Position numbers and translations under genes: made by a program
Shown here: positions 23,501 to 27,974 of the stretch, piece after piece
Layout of the letters: each line of letters starts with the position of its first letter
How positions within the stretch are numbered: the stretch's first letter is position 1
Source of the DNA: an uncultured Rhizobiaceae group bacterium
GTDB lineage: Bacteria > Pseudomonadota > Alphaproteobacteria > Rhizobiales > Rhizobiaceae
Assembly: GCA_937944075.1 (NCBI GenBank)
Contig: CALDZZ010000183.1
Location: 1-27,974, forward strand
Length of the DNA: 27,974 nucleotides
Direction: 5' to 3'
The notes under the pieces: generated by a model
The model's database searches: none
Told to the model about the DNA's origin: nothing
The model's input: the letters and a program-made list of their open reading frames with translations, nothing else

Positions 23501-24043
23501 ATGCCCATCGTTCGCAACAAAAAAATCGAAGTTCTCTTCAGTGCTGAAGAAATTGCGCAGCGCAACAGTCAACTTGCCGAGGAAATTGTTCTCAGTGATT
23601 TGAAAAATCCGCTCGTGATTTCAATTTTAAAAGGTTCTTTCGTTTTTGCAGCCGATTTAATCCGTGCCTTGCATCGGGCGGGTCTTTCTCCGGAAGTCGA
23701 GTTTATTTCCATCTCCAGTTATGGTTCAGGAACACAGGCAGGAGAGCCAAAGGTTCTTCGCGATGTTGAAAGTGATGTTTCAGGTCGTGATGTCATCATC
23801 ATTGATGATATTCTTGAGTCGGGTGGCACATTGAAGTTTACCCGGGATCTTATGCTGGAGCGAGGTGCCAATCGCGTTTCATTGATTGCACTGCTCGACA
23901 AATCTGAACGGCGCAAACACGAGATAGAAGCTGACTTTATCGGGTTTCATTGCCCTGACAAGTTTGTGGTTGGCTATGGAATGGATGTGGGCCATGCCTT
24001 TCGAGAATTGCCCTTTGTGGGCGTTGTCACGGGGGATGCGTGA
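23501..24043 (+). CDS. hpt: Hypoxanthine phosphoribosyltransferase
   Basis: A purine-salvage enzyme that joins hypoxanthine (and often guanine) with PRPP to form IMP or GMP. The 180-residue protein has the PRPP-binding motif VIIIDDILESGGTL (98-111), the flexible-loop segment SYGSGTQAGEPKVLRD (73-88) and the base-binding region FVVGYGMDVG (155-164). Its length is normal for bacterial Hpt. The ATG at 23501 follows the zinc-ribbon stop by 11 bases, so they probably share a transcript, although an AGG site is rather far upstream. The stop is 43 bases from the convergent DUF4175 gene. Confidence 0.94.
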   Translation: MPIVRNKKIEVLFSAEEIAQRNSQLAEEIVLSDLKNPLVISILKGSFVFAADLIRALHRAGLSPEVEFISISSYGSGTQAGEPKVLRDVESDVSGRDVIIIDDILESGGTLKFTRDLMLERGANRVSLIALLDKSERRKHEIEADFIGFHCPDKFVVGYGMDVGHAFRELPFVGVVTGDA

Positions 24044-24086
24044 GACTTCTCGCCAATATGATGGACTTATTATACCTGAAAATCGA

Positions 24087-26735
24087 TCATTCGCTTTTTA
24101 AAAGGCGTTCCAGATAATCTTTCTCAATGATCGGATTATCAGGAATGGCAAGCCTGTCCCTGATTGCTTCCAGAATTCGCCTTGCGCGCTGGGCGTCGAT
24201 TTCGCCTGGTACTTGTACATCCGAGTCAGAATTCAAGCCTTCGCCTTCCTGTCTTCCAAGAGGGTCTGAACCGCGTCTTTGAGAAGCACTTTGGCCTTGT
24301 CCGTTTTGCTCAGACTGCTGTTGTCCGCCTTGTTGGCGATCGCCAGCCATTTGTTGCATCATGTTTTGAGCACCCTGCCGCAATGCTTCCAGCGCCTGGC
24401 CCTGATCTGTTGCAGCTTCCCCCGCATTACCTTCACCAAGGTTTTCACCTGCCTGTCCCATTTCACGTTGGGCTTCCTGTAATTCCTGTGATTGTCCAAG
24501 TCCAAGCTCTTCAAGTTTTTGACCAAGTTCGCCCAACTGTTTTTGAAGGGCTTCCTGCTGTTGGCGCAACGCTTCAAGCGCCTGGGCAAACTCTTCCTGG
24601 GTCATTTGACCGCCTTGCCCCTGTTGGCTCTGCTGCCCTTCCTGTTGTCCGGATTGATTGCCGTTTCGTTGCCCTTGTTGCTGGCGCTGTTGCCCTTGTT
24701 GTTGACCTTGCTGCTGCTCACCCTGCTGTTGTTGCTGGCCTTGCTGATTATTTTGGCTGTTCGGGTCATTATTAGGCCTCAAGCCTTGTTCCTGCTGGCG
24801 CTGCATGCGGAAAGATTCTTCCATCAGGCGTTGCTGTTGCTGCATAAGCTCGCTGAGTTGATCCAGGCTTTGGTTCAACTCATTGCCTTCTGCCTGCCTT
24901 TGTTGCTGGTGCTGGCCAGCGCGCATATTGTCCATCATGCGCTGCATTTCGCTAAGCATTTGACGCGCGGCATCCTTGGAACCGGATTTTGCCAAATCCT
25001 CGATTTGATTCATCATCCGCTCAAGATCATTTTGTGTCATGGTCTGGGCATCATTTTGATCGAACGGGTTTTGGGCTTGCGGGTTTTGGCGTGCTTCTTC
25101 TGCAAGGGCTTGCAGCATTTCATTCATAGCCTGGCGCAGCTCTTGCATCAGGCGTTCAATCTCTTCGTCCGAAGCGCCATTCTCCAAAGCTTCGCTCAGT
25201 TTTTCCTGTGCCTCACGAAGATTTTTTTCTGCTTCACTCAAATCACCAAACTCGACTGCAAGTGCAATTTCCCAAAGCAGATCAAGTGAAGAGCGAAGAT
25301 CATCATCATTTTGAGCGTCGACTATCCTGCGGTAAGCAACACGCATGGCAAGGGTTGCATTGGGATTGTCTATAAATTCCGGAGGTGCAGATGAAACGGC
25401 ATCGAGAAGGTTTGCTACATAATTTTGCTTGTTTGCATCCAGTGCCAGAATTCGACGTTGTTCAACAATTGCCAATGCCAGGGGTTTTGAAAAACGCCTT
25501 CCAGGCATTGTGATCTGGCGAACTTCTGTGACGCCAGTCTGTTTTGCATCATCCGTGGCTTCCAACTGGATTGAAACCTGACTGCCGGCCCATGGGTGCT
25601 GTGTCAGGTCACGATTAGCCTTGGACACACCTTTCTTCGCCCTGAAACGCGGTAGGGGCAAGTCCACTTCCGGCGCTTCTATCAAGGGTCTTGCATTCGG
25701 GTCAGCGTCTTCAAGTGACTTGATGATGGCTCTTGCACTTACAACGCCATAATCATCCTTGACTGTATATCCAAGTTCCAGTGATCCGGACAAGGCAGCG
25801 CGGGGCTGGTCAAGAAATGCAATCTCGGGTGCCTTGTCTTCAAGGATAGCAATACCCCATTGAGCCAACTCCTTGTCACTATGGGTCAAGCGCAGGACAC
25901 TGTCTTCTTCAAGGATGAAGTTGTATTCAATTTCCTCTGCACCCTTTTCGGATTGTTCTGGTTCAAGGGCGACCGAGTTTGTTTCCTCACCTTTCAGAAG
26001 GCTGACGTTATTGTCACCAATGATGCGAAGGAAAAATTCGCTGCCTTTAGGAACTGTAAGGCTTTTTATGGCGGCTTCACCCTGATTGAGAGAGAGGTAA
26101 ACTGGTGGCTTCTGCGTATAAGCTGGTGGATTAATCCATGCGTCCATGCGGGTAAGAAGTTCTGCAGTGTTTTCCTGCCTTAGGTAGCTGTCAGAAAGTT
26201 TTCCACCAACGGAGGAAAACGAAAAGAAAAATGCTGCAAATGCCAATACTGGCAAAAGGGCGCGAACGGCAAAGGGGTCAAAGCGGTTTGCTTCAGGAGA
26301 AGGCGCGCCAGCTGTCATGTTTTCAAGCTGACCTGACATGCGTGACTTGTGTTCCTGCCAAAGAATTTCAGCAAATCCGTCACGGTCACCCATTGCCATC
26401 TTGTCATCCTGGGCGGTAATGGGGCGGTGTTCAAGTTCTGATTTAAGCTCAATCCGGCGGGTGATTTCCTGTTCTTCAGGACGCTGGAATAACCTCAAGG
26501 GCCAAAGGGCACACAACAATACAAGACCAAAAAGTATTCTTGCAATCCAAAGCAGGGCCTGTGTTTCGTCTGTATCAAGAAGACGCCATCCGCCTGCCCA
26601 TGAAAAAATCATGTAGGCGCAAACAGCCATGAAGACAGGCACCAGCAAGGGCCACAGTTTTTCCCATGTCAAAACCAGCCAGGTGCTGACCCTGATTAAT
26701 GAAACCTTCTTTGTATTTGTCTTTGGCTCGTACAA
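24087..26735 (-). CDS. TIGR02302/DUF4175 family membrane protein, function unknown
   Basis: An 882-residue protein with three membrane helices (about 26-46, 59-79 and 160-178) and a large domain that should lie outside the cytoplasm. The region at about 305-400 (PRAALSGSLELGYTVKDDYG) looks like beta-rich repeats. Helical, probably coiled-coil stretches fill about 480-640, a glutamine-rich low-complexity region covers about 611-716, and a second Q-rich patch lies at about 800-820. The C-terminal RRILEAIRDRLAIPDNPIIEKDYLERLLK is the conserved tail of TIGR02302. The start is a TTG at 26735 with AAAGG upstream. It follows lysA by 102 bases on the same strand. The family is common in alphaproteobacteria with no assigned function. 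Confidence 0.82.
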   Translation of the reverse strand: MYEPKTNTKKVSLIRVSTWLVLTWEKLWPLLVPVFMAVCAYMIFSWAGGWRLLDTDETQALLWIARILFGLVLLCALWPLRLFQRPEEQEITRRIELKSELEHRPITAQDDKMAMGDRDGFAEILWQEHKSRMSGQLENMTAGAPSPEANRFDPFAVRALLPVLAFAAFFFSFSSVGGKLSDSYLRQENTAELLTRMDAWINPPAYTQKPPVYLSLNQGEAAIKSLTVPKGSEFFLRIIGDNNVSLLKGEETNSVALEPEQSEKGAEEIEYNFILEEDSVLRLTHSDKELAQWGIAILEDKAPEIAFLDQPRAALSGSLELGYTVKDDYGVVSARAIIKSLEDADPNARPLIEAPEVDLPLPRFRAKKGVSKANRDLTQHPWAGSQVSIQLEATDDAKQTGVTEVRQITMPGRRFSKPLALAIVEQRRILALDANKQNYVANLLDAVSSAPPEFIDNPNATLAMRVAYRRIVDAQNDDDLRSSLDLLWEIALAVEFGDLSEAEKNLREAQEKLSEALENGASDEEIERLMQELRQAMNEMLQALAEEARQNPQAQNPFDQNDAQTMTQNDLERMMNQIEDLAKSGSKDAARQMLSEMQRMMDNMRAGQHQQQRQAEGNELNQSLDQLSELMQQQQRLMEESFRMQRQQEQGLRPNNDPNSQNNQQGQQQQQGEQQQGQQQGQQRQQQGQRNGNQSGQQEGQQSQQGQGGQMTQEEFAQALEALRQQQEALQKQLGELGQKLEELGLGQSQELQEAQREMGQAGENLGEGNAGEAATDQGQALEALRQGAQNMMQQMAGDRQQGGQQQSEQNGQGQSASQRRGSDPLGRQEGEGLNSDSDVQVPGEIDAQRARRILEAIRDRLAIPDNPIIEKDYLERLLKSE
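24588..24905 (-). repeat. Low-complexity CAG/CAA tract coding for poly-glutamine-rich region
   Basis: The stretch coding for residues about 611-716 of the DUF4175 protein is built from mixed CAA, CAG, GGG-type and GGC codons giving runs such as QQGQQQQQGEQQQGQQQG. On the plus strand it reads as CTG/TTG repeats and produces a long leucine-rich open frame that is not a gene. Such tracts change length easily by slippage. Confidence 0.8.
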
Positions 26736-26837
26736 GAAATCTGGCCTTTCGCGAATTGCTCTATTTCTAATCTAGCACAGAACACGTCTATTTCGAGGCC
26801 AATTGGGATCAGATTGCGAATTTGTGATTAATGTAAT

Positions 26838-27974
26838 CTATAGCCAGCCTGGCAAAGAATCCATTGCAATGATGTCTTCGACTTCCATGCGTGGACGGAT
26901 AACATGATATTCATCACCATTGACCAGTACTTCCGGTACCAGTGTACGGGTGTTGTAAGTGCCAGCCTGCACAGCGCCATAGGCACCCGCAGAACCGATA
27001 GCAAACAGATCGCCTGGTGCCAAAGGCGGCAGGTTGCGGTCTTTGGCCATAAAGTCACCAGTCTCGCAAACAGGGCCTACAAGATCACCCTTAACGGGAG
27101 GCATGCTCAGGAGGTCTTCCCTGACAGGGCGAATTTCATGCCAGGCTTCGTACAAGGTAGGGCGAATTAGATCATTCATGGCGGTATCGGCAATGATGAA
27201 CGTCTTGTCTCCTGATGGCTTGATGAAAATCACCTCGCCAACAAGAATGCCTGCGTTTCCGGCTATCATTCGGCCTGGTTCAAACACAACTTCACAACCA
27301 AGTTCCTCAACATGCTTTCGCACGACCTGTGCATATGCTTCGGGTTCAGGCGGTGGCAGATTGTCATTCTTATACGGGATGCCGAGACCGCCACCCACGT
27401 CAACATGGTCGATTTCATGCCCTTGTTCGCGCAACGCACCAATCAGTTCCTTCAAACGTGCAAAGGCCTTGTCGAAGGGCTCCAGTTTTTCGATTTGGCT
27501 GCCAATGTGCATGTCTATGCCACTGACTTTCAAACCCGGCAGGGAAGCGGCCAGTGCATAAGCATCAATTGCATCTTCGCGGGGTATGCCGAATTTGTCA
27601 CCGGCCTTTCCGGTAGAAATTTTTGCATGGGTTTCTGCATCCACGTCTGGATTGATCCGCAAGGACACGGGTGCGCTCTTTCCAAGGCTGCTTGCGACTG
27701 CGGATAGCTGGTGTAATTCTGGTACAGATTCCACATTGAAGCAAAAAATGTCTGCTTCCAGTGCGGCTTGCATTTCAGCTTTTGTTTTGCCAACGCCCGA
27801 GAACATGATCTTGTCTGGTGAAATGCCTGCCAAAAGGGCGCGCTTTAATTCGCCGCCTGAAACAACATCTGCTCCGCAACCCAATTTCGCAAGGGTTGCC
27901 AAAACAGCCTGGTTGGAATTTGCCTTCATTGCATAGCAGAGTTTTATATTCATGTCTGAAAATGCTTCGGTAAA
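26838..27974 (-). CDS. lysA: Diaminopimelate decarboxylase, 5' end beyond window
   Basis: It decarboxylates meso-diaminopimelate to L-lysine. The frame is open to the window edge; 378 residues are visible and about 40-45 N-terminal ones are missing. The ATG at 27953 is internal, because the seven upstream codons continue the family sequence (AFSD before MNIKLCYAMKAN). Alanine-racemase-fold motifs are CYAMKAN with the PLP lysine, DMHIGSQI, DVGGGLGIPY, FEPGRMI and the active-site PVCETGD at the subunit interface. The C-terminal barrel ends in MEVEDIIAMDSLPGWL, a typical finish. The DUF4175 gene follows on the same strand after 102 bases without a visible terminator, so read-through is likely. 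Confidence 0.95.
   Translation of the reverse strand, partial: FTEAFSDMNIKLCYAMKANSNQAVLATLAKLGCGADVVSGGELKRALLAGISPDKIMFSGVGKTKAEMQAALEADIFCFNVESVPELHQLSAVASSLGKSAPVSLRINPDVDAETHAKISTGKAGDKFGIPREDAIDAYALAASLPGLKVSGIDMHIGSQIEKLEPFDKAFARLKELIGALREQGHEIDHVDVGGGLGIPYKNDNLPPPEPEAYAQVVRKHVEELGCEVVFEPGRMIAGNAGILVGEVIFIKPSGDKTFIIADTAMNDLIRPTLYEAWHEIRPVREDLLSMPPVKGDLVGPVCETGDFMAKDRNLPPLAPGDLFAIGSAGAYGAVQAGTYNTRTLVPEVLVNGDEYHVIRPRMEVEDIIAMDSLPGWL

Noticed and set aside
24492..25289. A 265-codon plus-strand frame, very leucine-rich, that looks like a membrane protein
   Set aside because: It is the antisense of the glutamine-rich part of the DUF4175 gene; CAG/CAA codons read as CTG/TTG on the other strand. 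No ribosome site or family motif.
1..27974. CRISPR arrays, transposases, phage genes, tRNA or rRNA genes
   Set aside because: No spaced direct repeats, no recombinase or transposase motifs, and no cloverleaf or rRNA-like sequence were noticed on either strand.

Overview
The window is 28 kb of gene-dense bacterial chromosome with about 27 protein-coding genes and no gap longer than about 180 bases. The gene families and their order point to an alphaproteobacterium, probably Hyphomicrobiales-like: lysA, a TIGR02302/DUF4175 protein, hpt, a zinc-ribbon protein, ftsE, ftsX, a YdcF-type gene, plsC, chaC, a DUF2125 gene, tyrC, hisC, a methyltransferase and gloB. Base composition looks moderate rather than GC-rich. 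A CtrA-type box and GANTC sites in an intergenic region fit an alphaproteobacterium. I recognise the class from protein motifs and from memory of gene order, not from any search. I see no RNA genes, mobile elements, CRISPR arrays or prophage sequence.

Bases 1-6201 (minus strand) hold a valine-catabolism operon, read mmsA, isobutyryl-CoA dehydrogenase, 3-hydroxyisobutyryl-CoA hydrolase, mmsB, enoyl-CoA hydratase, pccB (cut by the window edge). Together these could take isobutyryl-CoA to propionyl-CoA and carboxylate it to methylmalonyl-CoA. A LysR regulator is divergent from the operon and is followed one base later by a TauE/SafE-type permease.

Bases 7962-12857 are a mixed housekeeping block: ispA, divergent mtgA, rpmF with a hairpin in front and a good terminator behind, an unrecognised four-helix membrane protein with a glycine-rich tail, a GlcG/HbpS-family protein and a gamma-glutamyltransferase. 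Bases 12876-15772 hold ispG and gloB (minus) and a methyltransferase divergent from gloB.

Bases 15843-17851 hold hisC and tyrC with overlapping stop and start codons. Next come a DUF2125 protein (minus) and a ChaC-type gamma-glutamylcyclotransferase (plus). Bases 19436-22681 (minus) read ftsE, ftsX, ydcF-like, plsC, an envelope and division cluster. Divergent from ftsE are a zinc-ribbon membrane protein and hpt. The window ends with lysA (5' end cut off) followed by the DUF4175 protein, a three-helix membrane protein with a long glutamine-rich region.

The most interesting observations are regulatory. There is a perfect TTAA-N7-TTAAC (CtrA-type) site in the ftsE/zinc-ribbon promoter region. 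There is an 11-bp perfect hairpin inside the valine operon, nested inverted repeats between ftsX and the ydcF-like gene, and stem-loops in the apparent leaders of rpmF and hisC. Nothing in the window looks like a new multi-gene system. The least understood conserved genes are the DUF4175, DUF2125 and zinc-ribbon proteins and the four-helix protein at 10270-10692.
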